Source: Chthonomonas sp. UBA6659
Lineage (GTDB): Bacteria; Armatimonadota; Fimbriimonadia; Fimbriimonadales; Fimbriimonadaceae
Reading direction: 5' to 3'
DNA length: 35,579 nucleotides
Assembly (NCBI GenBank): GCA_002455425.1
Contig: DKKT01000083.1
Location: 1 to 35,579 of the forward strand
Positions 1 to 7,064 of this stretch are shown here, piece after piece; the stretch's first letter is position 1; every line of letters begins with the position of its first letter. Under the pieces are notes generated by a model. The model was given only the letters and a program-made list of their open reading frames with translations. It was not told the DNA's origin and did no database searches. A program made the translations under genes and the position numbers.

Positions 1-37
1 GGGCGTGGCCTCTGGGCCGCCGCGCCCATAATGGATC

Positions 38-1426
38 ATGTCCGCCACCGCCTCTCACGCCGGCCATAGTCAAGCCGATCGCCGCGTCGGTCTTCCTGGG
101 GTGATGCCCCGCCCGCTCAACATCACGATGATGGGCGCGGGGAGTTTCTTCACCAACTCGATCCTGAAGGACGTGGTCCTCATTCCCGGTTCGAAGGGGG
201 GCGAGCTCCGGCTCATCGACATCGACGCCGAGCGCCTCGCCCTGGCCGCCCAGCTCATGGAGAAGATCGTCGAGGAGGCAGGGGTGGGGGAGCGATGGAC
301 GATTCGGGCCAGCGTCGATCGCACCGAGCTCCTGTCCGGCACCGACTATGTCGTCAACTCGATCGAGGTCAGCGGCGTCGACTGCGTCCGTTTCGACAAC
401 GATATTCCGCTCACGTTTGGAGTCAGCCAGAACATCGGCGATACGATCGGCCCGGGCGGGCTCTTCAAGGCATTGCGGACGGTACCGGTCTGGCTCGAGA
501 TTCTTCGCGACTGCGAGCGCCTCTGCCCGCGCGCGCTCGTGCTGAACTACACGAATCCGATGAACGTAATGTGCCTCGCGGCCTCGCGTGCGAGCACGAT
601 GCAGACGGTCGGCCTCTGTCACTCGGTCCAGGGGACGAGCAAGATGCTCGCCGAGTATGCGGGAGTGCCGTACGAGCAGGTCCAGTGGCAGTGCGCGGGG
701 ATCAATCACCTCGCCTGGTTCACGGAGTTCAATGGCCCGGAAGGCGACCTCTATCCGGCGCTCTTCGCCCAAGCGCGGGACCGCGCGAGCGCGTTCGCGA
801 AGGCGGAGCCGATCCGCACGGATATGATGCTGCACTTCGGCGCATTCATCACCGAGTCGAGCGGCCACCTCAGCGAGTATGTCCCGTACTATCGCAAGCG
901 CAAGGACCTCCTCGACAAGTACACGGACACGCGTTACCGCGGTGAGGAAAGCTTCTACGCGAACCACTGGCCGCAGTGGCGCAAGGACCAGGACGCGGCC
1001 CGGGCGAGGCAGATCGCGGGAGAGGAGCCGATCCGACTCGAGCGCACGTTCGAGTACGGCGCATGGATCATCGAGGCGGTCGAGAAGAACGTGCCGCAAG
1101 TGATCTACGGCAACGTCGCCAACGACGGATGCATCGAGAACTTGCCCGCGGATGGCTGCGTCGAGGTGGCGTGCCTCGTGAACCACAACCGGATTCAGCC
1201 GATCCGCTTCGGGCGTTTGCCGAAGCTGATGGCGGCACTCTGCGATTCGAACATGCGGATGTTCGATATCGCGGCGGAAGCATGCATCCACCGCAGCAAG
1301 GAGTTGGCGCGCCAATCCCTGTTGCTCGATCCGCTGACGGCCGCGGTGTGCTCTCCGGAGGAGATCTTCCGCATGTTCGATCAGATGTTCGAGGCTGAAG
1401 CCCAGTACCTGCCCGGATTCGCATGA
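38..1426 (+). CDS. Glycoside hydrolase family 4 protein (alpha-galactosidase/alpha-glucosidase type)
   Basis: GH4 enzymes cleave glycosides by an NAD+- and divalent-metal-dependent redox/elimination mechanism in the cytoplasm. A Rossmann motif MMGAGS lies at residues 31-36 and the NYTNPMN segment at 170-176. The metal-binding Cys-His is in LCHSVQG (C194, H195), and GINHLAWF is at 221-228. The 462-aa length fits the family. The CHSVQ form of the metal motif points to the MelA-like alpha-glycosidase branch rather than the 6-phospho-glycosidases, but the substrate cannot be read from sequence. The first about 22 residues look non-conserved; an internal ATG at base 104 (MPRPLNIT) is an equally likely start, and no clear Shine-Dalgarno separates the two. 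The stop overlaps the next gene's ATG by 4 bases, so the genes are probably co-translated. Family call is firm, substrate open. Confidence 0.9.
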   Translation: MSATASHAGHSQADRRVGLPGVMPRPLNITMMGAGSFFTNSILKDVVLIPGSKGGELRLIDIDAERLALAAQLMEKIVEEAGVGERWTIRASVDRTELLSGTDYVVNSIEVSGVDCVRFDNDIPLTFGVSQNIGDTIGPGGLFKALRTVPVWLEILRDCERLCPRALVLNYTNPMNVMCLAASRASTMQTVGLCHSVQGTSKMLAEYAGVPYEQVQWQCAGINHLAWFTEFNGPEGDLYPALFAQARDRASAFAKAEPIRTDMMLHFGAFITESSGHLSEYVPYYRKRKDLLDKYTDTRYRGEESFYANHWPQWRKDQDAARARQIAGEEPIRLERTFEYGAWIIEAVEKNVPQVIYGNVANDGCIENLPADGCVEVACLVNHNRIQPIRFGRLPKLMAALCDSNMRMFDIAAEACIHRSKELARQSLLLDPLTAAVCSPEEIFRMFDQMFEAEAQYLPGFA

Positions 1427-1935
1427 TGCCGCTCCCGCCTCCCACCGCTCGTCTCGCGTTCCGCGAGGTTCGTGAGGACGACGGCGACGTGTTGGCCCCG
1501 ATCCTGATGGACCCGGTGGTCAAGCAGTTCTGGCCGCACCCGCTCTCGCGCGACGAGGTGACGAGTTGGATCGAGCGCATGCACAAGCGGTACGAGAGCG
1601 AAGGACAAACCTACTGGCTCGTGATGCGGCAGGACAGCGGGGAGGTGATCGGCCACGCCGGCCTCCTTGACCACTTCATCGACGATGTGACCGAGACCGG
1701 CCTCGGGTACGTCTTTGCGAAGGAGCACTGGGGTCAGGGGTTTGCGACCGAGGCGGGACGGGCCGCCTTGGACTACGCGTTCCGGACAATGGATCGCGAG
1801 CGGGTGATCGCCGCGATCCGGCCCGAGAACGGACCTTCCCTGCGCGTGGCCGAGCGGCTCGCCATGACCTACGAGAAAACTTGCCCGTACTACGGCTTCG
1901 ACCACGGCGTGTTCGTGAAGCTTCGGGGGTCGTGA
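1423..1935 (+). CDS. GNAT-family N-acetyltransferase (RimJ/RimL-like)
   Basis: A 170-aa single-domain acetyltransferase of the Acetyltransf_3 (RimJ/RimL/spectinomycin-type) subgroup, expected to move an acetyl group from acetyl-CoA to an amine in the cytoplasm. It opens with the usual strand TARLAFREVREDD. It carries the acetyl-CoA loop in GLGYVFAKEHWGQGFATEAG, followed by the helix ALDYAF and the NGPSLRVAERLAM segment that closes the fold. The start overlaps the GH4 stop (ATGA) and the stop overlaps the mobA start by one base, so it sits in the middle of a tightly coupled trio. Two ATGs are adjacent (1423 and 1426); either could be used. Nothing identifies the acceptor. Confidence 0.85.
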   Translation: MMPLPPPTARLAFREVREDDGDVLAPILMDPVVKQFWPHPLSRDEVTSWIERMHKRYESEGQTYWLVMRQDSGEVIGHAGLLDHFIDDVTETGLGYVFAKEHWGQGFATEAGRAALDYAFRTMDRERVIAAIRPENGPSLRVAERLAMTYEKTCPYYGFDHGVFVKLRGS

Positions 1936-2480
1936 TGGAGGGCGTTGTGCTCACCGGCGGCGCGAGTCGGCGGATGGGAACGGACAAGGCTTTGCTCCGA
2001 CTCCGCGGCATCCCGCTGGGGGAGCACGTCGCGTCTCAGCTCGCCTTGGTGTGCGCGCGGGTGACGGTTTTGGGAAACGTTCCAATTCCCGGATTCGAGT
2101 TCCTCGCCGATACGGAAGTCCACGAGGGGCCCCTGGGCGCTCTCTCGCGTTTCACGCCTCGAGACGCGTCTGTTTTCGTGGCGTCCTGCGACCTACCCTG
2201 GTTTGAAGCGCGACTGGCGTCGGCGCTGTCGGAGCGGATGGAGGATGCCGATGCGGTCGTCCCGGTCCTCGATGGACGGCGGCAGCCCCTGTGCGCCCTC
2301 TACCGGGCGTCCACGTTCGAGAAGCTGGCAGCCCTGGTTGCAGGCGGCAACCGACGGATGAGCGACTGGCTCGACCCGCTTCAGGTGCGGGAAGTTCATG
2401 ACCCGGACTTGGATTTCCTCGCCCGAGGAGTGAACACGCCCCAGGAGTGGGCTCAAGTCTTGTCGTCGGACTCGGGCTGA
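1935..2480 (+). CDS. mobA: Molybdenum cofactor guanylyltransferase MobA
   Basis: MobA couples GTP to molybdopterin to form the guanine-dinucleotide cofactor used by DMSO-reductase-family enzymes. The N-terminal nucleotide-binding motif LTGGASRRMGTDKALL lies at residues 5-20. Later come VASCDLPWF (the DxPW element) and PLCALYR, both typical of the family; 181 aa fits. The ATG at 1935 shares one base with the upstream TGA and places the motif right at the N-terminus. The reading frame is open further upstream, but that part has no family similarity. The 3' end overlaps the convergent cytochrome gene by 28 bp. No other cofactor gene or molybdoenzyme is in view. Confidence 0.85.
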   Translation: MEGVVLTGGASRRMGTDKALLRLRGIPLGEHVASQLALVCARVTVLGNVPIPGFEFLADTEVHEGPLGALSRFTPRDASVFVASCDLPWFEARLASALSERMEDADAVVPVLDGRRQPLCALYRASTFEKLAALVAGGNRRMSDWLDPLQVREVHDPDLDFLARGVNTPQEWAQVLSSDSG

Positions 2481-4291
2481 GGCGGAGCGGGTTCCTCTTC
2501 CGCAGGCGGCTCTGGCTCCGGCTCAGGCGTGGGCTCCGTGGATCGCGGTTCTTCGGCAGCGAGGAGGCGCACAAGTTCGAGCGGATGCTCGCGCTTCATC
2601 TCAGACTCGCTGATCGTGCCCTTGTAGAACACGGGGTTCATGGGGAAGTGGTTCGGGTTGAAGTGCGTGTTGTAGAAGTGCCAGGTCACGATCGTCAGGA
2701 ACGCGAGTACGGCTTCATCGGCATGGGCGATGTACGCGACCGGGATGCCGAGGGCGGGCAAGTAGTTCGCGAAGTACACCGGGAACCAGAGGATCAGGCC
2801 GGACAGGACCATGATCGGCATGCCCCAGTAGACGGCGAAGTAGTCAAACTTCTCGCGGAACTGGAAGCGGTCGTAGGCCGGCTCGGACTTGGCGAGGCCG
2901 AGGTGGTACTTGATCGTGGTGAAGAAGTCGCCGAAGTCCTTGAGACGCGGCCACATCGTCCACGAACTCATCTTGAACCCGGCTCTGTACCACTTGTAGA
3001 GGAGCTCGAACGTGTGATAGACCCACGCGACGATCATCACGACCGCGGCCACCCGGTGGAGCAGCCGCATGACGGGCATGCCGCCAAGGGCCATGTAGAC
3101 GTCTCGCAGGACGTCGTTCTCGGGGTAGCGGATCGGGATGCCGGTCACAACCAGAAGCGTGAAGCTGATCGCGAGGGCCAGGTGCTGGATACGCAGCGAC
3201 AGGTTCAGGCGCATGAACTTGCGTTCGGTGGGATCGTGGACCTTCTTCTTCGGTCGGAAGGCATTGATGACGACGGCGACGCCGATCAGGCCGACAGCCA
3301 CCATCGTCGCCGGCATGCCCCCGGGAACGTGGAGCACTGCCATGACGATCGCCGCGACCATCGCGAGGAAGCCGAAGGCGACGAGACCGCCGACAAGACG
3401 TCCTGACGGTGGCGGATTCGCACCGAACAGCGCGCGGCGGATGTCGAGACCGACGCCGAGGAGCAGAAAACCGATGACCGCGAAAGTCAGCGTCTTGAAG
3501 AACCACTCGACGCCGCTGAGGAGCGGGGTCTCCTTAATCTTCAGGTGAAGATGGCTTGCACCGGACATGCCGAAATTCATCGTCGCGCCCGGGTGGCAGT
3601 CGGGCTGGCCGCACGTTTTGGCGATGTTGGCGACGTTGGTCGCGGCTTTCGGGTCTGCCGGCGACCGCACGTCGTGATAACCGTGGCAGTCGGTGCAGAT
3701 CGCGGTCTTCTGGTTATCGAAGCGCAGGAACGCCTTGCCGTGGAAGCTTAGGTCGTACGAGTGGACGGCATCGGTGTTCGGCCCGTAGCGTGCCATGCGC
3801 TCGGTGTTGGAGTGGCAATCGCTGCAGTTTTCGACGAGCTTCTTTCGCGTGAACGTGTCCGCGAGCTGGATCGAGTGGGGATCGCCGGTGGCGGCGTGAC
3901 AGCTGACGCATGTCGGGTGGTCACCGGCGACCTTGTCCGGTCGCGCATGGACGCTTGCGGCAAAGGACTCCACCTGGTCGGGGTGGCAGTCCGAGCAGGT
4001 GGGCGTGCTCTTGAGCATCGCTTCCGTGTGTGGTGCATCCGCAGTGAAGTCGGCGTGACAGTTCGTACAGTCGAGGTCGGCGTGGGGTGAAGCTCTGAGC
4101 GCGGTCAGATGGACGGCGGCACCTTCTTCGACCTCGGGGTCGTGGCAGCCCATGCACGCCTGCACCTCTTCGCTTGGGGCGGCGGGGGCCGGCTCGGAGG
4201 GTGTCGGCTGGCCGAGGACCAGGACGACGAGAAACGGAGCAAGTGCAAACAGCACCGGCCACGTCTTTCGTATCCGGATCCTCAGCTTCAT
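2453..4291 (-). CDS. Heptahaem cytochrome c fused to a b-type cytochrome membrane domain (CbcL-like quinol dehydrogenase candidate)
   Basis: 612 aa. A signal anchor (about residues 9-27) precedes a periplasmic domain with six CXXCH motifs (C46, C75, C99, C128, C156, C199) and a seventh as CX4CH (C227-H233). A membrane domain follows, with roughly seven hydrophobic spans at about 264-283, 301-321, 328-345, 367-386, 410-431, 486-507 and 520-541. It carries candidate haem-b histidines H370, H412, H426, H523 and H538, in the style of FdnI/HydC/PhsC cytochrome b. The tail is Pro/Glu-rich and cytoplasmic or disordered. This order (multihaem c then diheme b) is that of Geobacter CbcL, which passes electrons from menaquinol to periplasmic carriers; that role is inferred. 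Last gene of the cytochrome operon, 9 bp after the monohaem gene, with no clear Shine-Dalgarno. Its stop lies inside mobA. Confidence 0.85.
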   Translation of the reverse strand: MKLRIRIRKTWPVLFALAPFLVVLVLGQPTPSEPAPAAPSEEVQACMGCHDPEVEEGAAVHLTALRASPHADLDCTNCHADFTADAPHTEAMLKSTPTCSDCHPDQVESFAASVHARPDKVAGDHPTCVSCHAATGDPHSIQLADTFTRKKLVENCSDCHSNTERMARYGPNTDAVHSYDLSFHGKAFLRFDNQKTAICTDCHGYHDVRSPADPKAATNVANIAKTCGQPDCHPGATMNFGMSGASHLHLKIKETPLLSGVEWFFKTLTFAVIGFLLLGVGLDIRRALFGANPPPSGRLVGGLVAFGFLAMVAAIVMAVLHVPGGMPATMVAVGLIGVAVVINAFRPKKKVHDPTERKFMRLNLSLRIQHLALAISFTLLVVTGIPIRYPENDVLRDVYMALGGMPVMRLLHRVAAVVMIVAWVYHTFELLYKWYRAGFKMSSWTMWPRLKDFGDFFTTIKYHLGLAKSEPAYDRFQFREKFDYFAVYWGMPIMVLSGLILWFPVYFANYLPALGIPVAYIAHADEAVLAFLTIVTWHFYNTHFNPNHFPMNPVFYKGTISESEMKREHPLELVRLLAAEEPRSTEPTPEPEPEPPAEEEPAPPQPESDDKT

Positions 4292-4300
4292 CGGATCAGG

Positions 4301-4630
4301 CTAACCTTTGACGCCTGGGTTGCGGTCGGCTTTGATTTCGTCGATGTTCTTCATGCCGTCGCCGTCCGAATCCTTGTTTTCGACGGCTTTGAGGTCATCG
4401 ACGGTGACCCTCTTGCGCTTGGCCGCTCGGAGCAGGACATCGATGTCGGCGCCGTAGGCGTTGAGTTTTCCGCCCTTCGCGGTGGCATGGCAAACCGCGC
4501 ACCCGGCCTTCCCGAGCTTCGAGTCGGGCTTGACTTTGTAGAGGTCGTTGAAGACCTTGCTGGACGCGGTGAAGGCCATGGCGATGGCGGCGCCTCCCAG
4601 GATCACCGCAATGCTCAATGTGCGTTTCAT
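4301..4630 (-). CDS. Small exported monohaem cytochrome c with a calcium-loop-like motif
   Basis: 109 aa with a signal peptide (about 1-22, ending in AMAFTAS). One CAVCH haem site lies at C44-H48, followed by a C-terminal acidic loop, DSDGDGMKNIDE (residues 87-98), that resembles an EF-hand/thrombospondin-3 calcium loop. No axial Met is obvious, so bis-His or another ligand is possible. It is likely a periplasmic electron shuttle between the membrane cytochrome encoded just downstream and the larger cytochromes of the same operon; that role is inference. The start is well supported: AAGGAG lies 6 nt before the ATG. The ATG overlaps the ccmF-like stop by 4 bases (ATGA), so translation is probably coupled. 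Confidence 0.85.
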   Translation of the reverse strand: MKRTLSIAVILGGAAIAMAFTASSKVFNDLYKVKPDSKLGKAGCAVCHATAKGGKLNAYGADIDVLLRAAKRKRVTVDDLKAVENKDSDGDGMKNIDEIKADRNPGVKG

Positions 4631-7023
4631 GATGGACTCCTTGTAAGAAGCTCCCGATCGTCCTCGACGGACTCCGGGGCGAATTCGGTTGTTGGACGTT
4701 CGGGCCTGCGCCTTCGGTACAAGGCCGACATGAAGCCGCCGAGCGTCATGACCGCCGTGCCGAGCCAGACAAGCCCGGACAGCGGTTTGTGGAAGACCTC
4801 GAGCGGGAAGATCATGCCTTCCCGCTGAAGCTGAAGCCGGACGGAACGACTGCCGGCGTCCATGCCGTTGAGCGAGACCTTGAGGTTCTCGTCGATCACG
4901 GCCGGCCGTTGGATCGGGCCATCCGTCCCCAGCTCCATTTGCGGGATCACTTCCTGAGGCTCCCCTTCCCTCTTCTTAATGGAAAGACCCGCACCGAACC
5001 GCGTTCCCGCTTGACCGGGCTCGCCGGCTCTGAGCAAATTCTTGTAGGTGATCGTGAGATCACCGATCGTCTTGGTATCGCCCTCGTTCATCGTGAACTC
5101 GTCGCTCACTTGGAGTTGGGGCGGAGCCAGCGTCAGATAAAGGTCGTGGAACACGAAGTGCTGGATATGGGGCCACGCGACCGGAGTCTCCGACTCATCC
5201 ATCGGACTCCGTGCGTAGTAAAGCCCGGGCCGGGCTTCGAAGACGACGTTCTTTGCGTCTCCGGGTCGCAGAACTTCGATCCTGATCTTGTTTTCGCGGT
5301 CGTTTCGACCCGCGGTCTGGCCTGCGTAGCGGAACATGTAGCCGAGAGCCTGACCCGGATGCCCATCGATTACGCGCGTCTCCGCCTTTCGCTCGAATCC
5401 TCGGGAGATGATCAGTCCGGCCATCGTCATCGCGACGCCGATATGCATCACGAACGGACCCCACGACAGCTTCGACGCCTTGGCGATCTCGGAGATCCGC
5501 CACACACTCGCGACGATCGCGAACAGGCAGAGGCCGGCGAGGAAGAACACCCATCCGAGGCCCTTGATCTGAATCCCGCCCGGGAAGTTCATCGGGGCAT
5601 TGAGATCGGCGATCCGCCCGAGCGGCGTGAGCGTGAATCCGAGGAGCACGAAACCGAGAAGCCCGATCGACACGCAGAACGCCGAGTACACCCGCTTGGA
5701 GAGGTCGCGCAACGGCATGCCGCGCCAACTCACGAAGGGCGCGATCGCCATGAGCGCCATGATCGGGATGAAGATCCAGGGCAGGACCATGTGATAGACG
5801 CGCTCTTCCACGACGGCGGGCTTCTTGCCCGACAGCGCCATGATCAGCGGCACACTCATGCCGATCAGCGTGGCGACGCCCATCGCCATGAGCAGCAGGA
5901 CACCGAACCGGTAGAAACTTTCGCGGTTGAAGCCGCGCGGCTCCTCGGGTCGGGCCTCACCCCGAGCCTGAACCAGCCGAAACACCCAGAGCCCCAAGAA
6001 CCCGAGGGTACTGACTCCCATCAGCCCGACGAGGAGCCGCAGGGCCGATCGGTCCATCTCGGCAAAACTGTGAACGCTGGCGTCGGCAAGGAATCCCGAA
6101 CGCGTGAGAAACGTTCCGAAGAGGAAAGCGAGGAACGGAAGCCCGCCGAGAAGGAGGTTGGTGGTCTTCCACGTTCCGCGGGTGGTCTGGACGATGATTC
6201 CGTGGAGAAACGCGGCCGCGAAACACCACGGCACAAAGCTGACGTTCTCGACCGGATCCCACATCCAGAACCCACCCCAGCCGAGGGTCTCGTAGGCCCA
6301 GAAGCCGCCCATACAGAGGCCGAGCCCGACGAGGGTCGTGGCGACGATCGCCCAGGGGCGGACGATCGGTATCCAGCCGTCGCGATCCTTCGTGAGCATC
6401 GCCGCCGCCGCCAGGGCGAACAACGCCGTCAACGAGCCGAAGCCGAGGAAGATCGTGGGAGGATGAATCGTGACCCAATAGTTCTGGAGGGTCGGAGCGA
6501 GGCCCATCCCGTTGAACGGCACGATCGTCCGTCCGTCGAGTTCGATCAATTTGAACGGAGACTCATAGGCGAGGATGCCGGCGATCGAACCGAGGAAGAG
6601 CGAATAGACGACGACGTACCACCGGGCAAAAGTGCCGACCCCGCGAAGCACGAGGAGTCCGAATAGGGATGCGCAGACGCCCCAGAGAAGGAAGGAGCCT
6701 TCCTGGCCGGACCAGATCCCTGCGATCCGGTAACCGAGTGCGTTGCTCGAATCGGCGTGTTTCCACACGTACTCATACTCGAACCGATTGGCGATGAACA
6801 GAGACGCCAAGAAGCCAAAGACCGCGATCAGGCTCAAGGAACCGAAAATGAAGCCTACGCGCGCCAGCCGCTTGCTGCCGTCACTTCCCTTCCCAAAGAT
6901 GCCGCACAGGACGGCAACGATGAACGCGAAGGCGGCAATGTAAACGAGCCCCTTACCCAGGTCGCCGACGGTAATCGACCACGAAGGGGGAGCCGGGAAG
7001 TTCGGGGCAGGTAGTTCGTCCAT
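4627..7023 (-). CDS. CcmF/NrfE-type cytochrome c haem lyase subunit
   Basis: 798-aa polytopic membrane protein of the CcmF family, which attaches haem to CXXCH apocytochromes on the outer face of the inner membrane. The family block GLAPTLQNYWVTIHPPT lies at 174-190. The tryptophan-rich WWD haem-handling segment, WGGFWMWDPVENVSFVPW, lies at 249-266. A large periplasmic C-terminal domain and a last membrane span (about 750-770) follow. It is longer than a typical CcmF (about 650 aa). Its place inside a multihaem operon suggests it serves these cytochromes. No ccmABCDE, ccmG or ccmH is in the window. No Shine-Dalgarno lies right before the ATG; instead a perfect hairpin occupies the upstream stretch, so expression may be set separately from the preceding gene. 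Confidence 0.92.
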   Translation of the reverse strand: MDELPAPNFPAPPSWSITVGDLGKGLVYIAAFAFIVAVLCGIFGKGSDGSKRLARVGFIFGSLSLIAVFGFLASLFIANRFEYEYVWKHADSSNALGYRIAGIWSGQEGSFLLWGVCASLFGLLVLRGVGTFARWYVVVYSLFLGSIAGILAYESPFKLIELDGRTIVPFNGMGLAPTLQNYWVTIHPPTIFLGFGSLTALFALAAAAMLTKDRDGWIPIVRPWAIVATTLVGLGLCMGGFWAYETLGWGGFWMWDPVENVSFVPWCFAAAFLHGIIVQTTRGTWKTTNLLLGGLPFLAFLFGTFLTRSGFLADASVHSFAEMDRSALRLLVGLMGVSTLGFLGLWVFRLVQARGEARPEEPRGFNRESFYRFGVLLLMAMGVATLIGMSVPLIMALSGKKPAVVEERVYHMVLPWIFIPIMALMAIAPFVSWRGMPLRDLSKRVYSAFCVSIGLLGFVLLGFTLTPLGRIADLNAPMNFPGGIQIKGLGWVFFLAGLCLFAIVASVWRISEIAKASKLSWGPFVMHIGVAMTMAGLIISRGFERKAETRVIDGHPGQALGYMFRYAGQTAGRNDRENKIRIEVLRPGDAKNVVFEARPGLYYARSPMDESETPVAWPHIQHFVFHDLYLTLAPPQLQVSDEFTMNEGDTKTIGDLTITYKNLLRAGEPGQAGTRFGAGLSIKKREGEPQEVIPQMELGTDGPIQRPAVIDENLKVSLNGMDAGSRSVRLQLQREGMIFPLEVFHKPLSGLVWLGTAVMTLGGFMSALYRRRRPERPTTEFAPESVEDDRELLTRSPS

Positions 7024-7032
7024 CTGATTGGG

Positions 7033-7056
7033 AGGAAGGGCCCGAAGGCCCTTCCT
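7033..7056 (-). promoter_or_regulatory. UUCG-tetraloop hairpin between cytochrome and haem-lyase genes
   Basis: Perfect 10-bp stem AGGAAGGGCC/GGCCCTTCCT. On the transcribed (minus) strand the loop is TTCG closed by C-G, the very stable cUUCGg type. It starts 9 nt after the stop of the octahaem gene and ends 9 nt before the ccmF-like start. There is no T-tract, so it is more likely a transcript stabiliser, processing site or translation brake than a full terminator. The only AGGAAGG near the start is in its 5' arm. Confidence 0.6.
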
Positions 7057-7064
7057 GAAGGTAC

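Noticed and set aside
4789..6666. 625-codon open frame on the plus strand opposite the CcmF-like gene
   Set aside because: Its translation is rich in Arg, His, Glu and Asp with no domain, and the opposite strand encodes an unmistakable CcmF; it is a GC-rich shadow frame.
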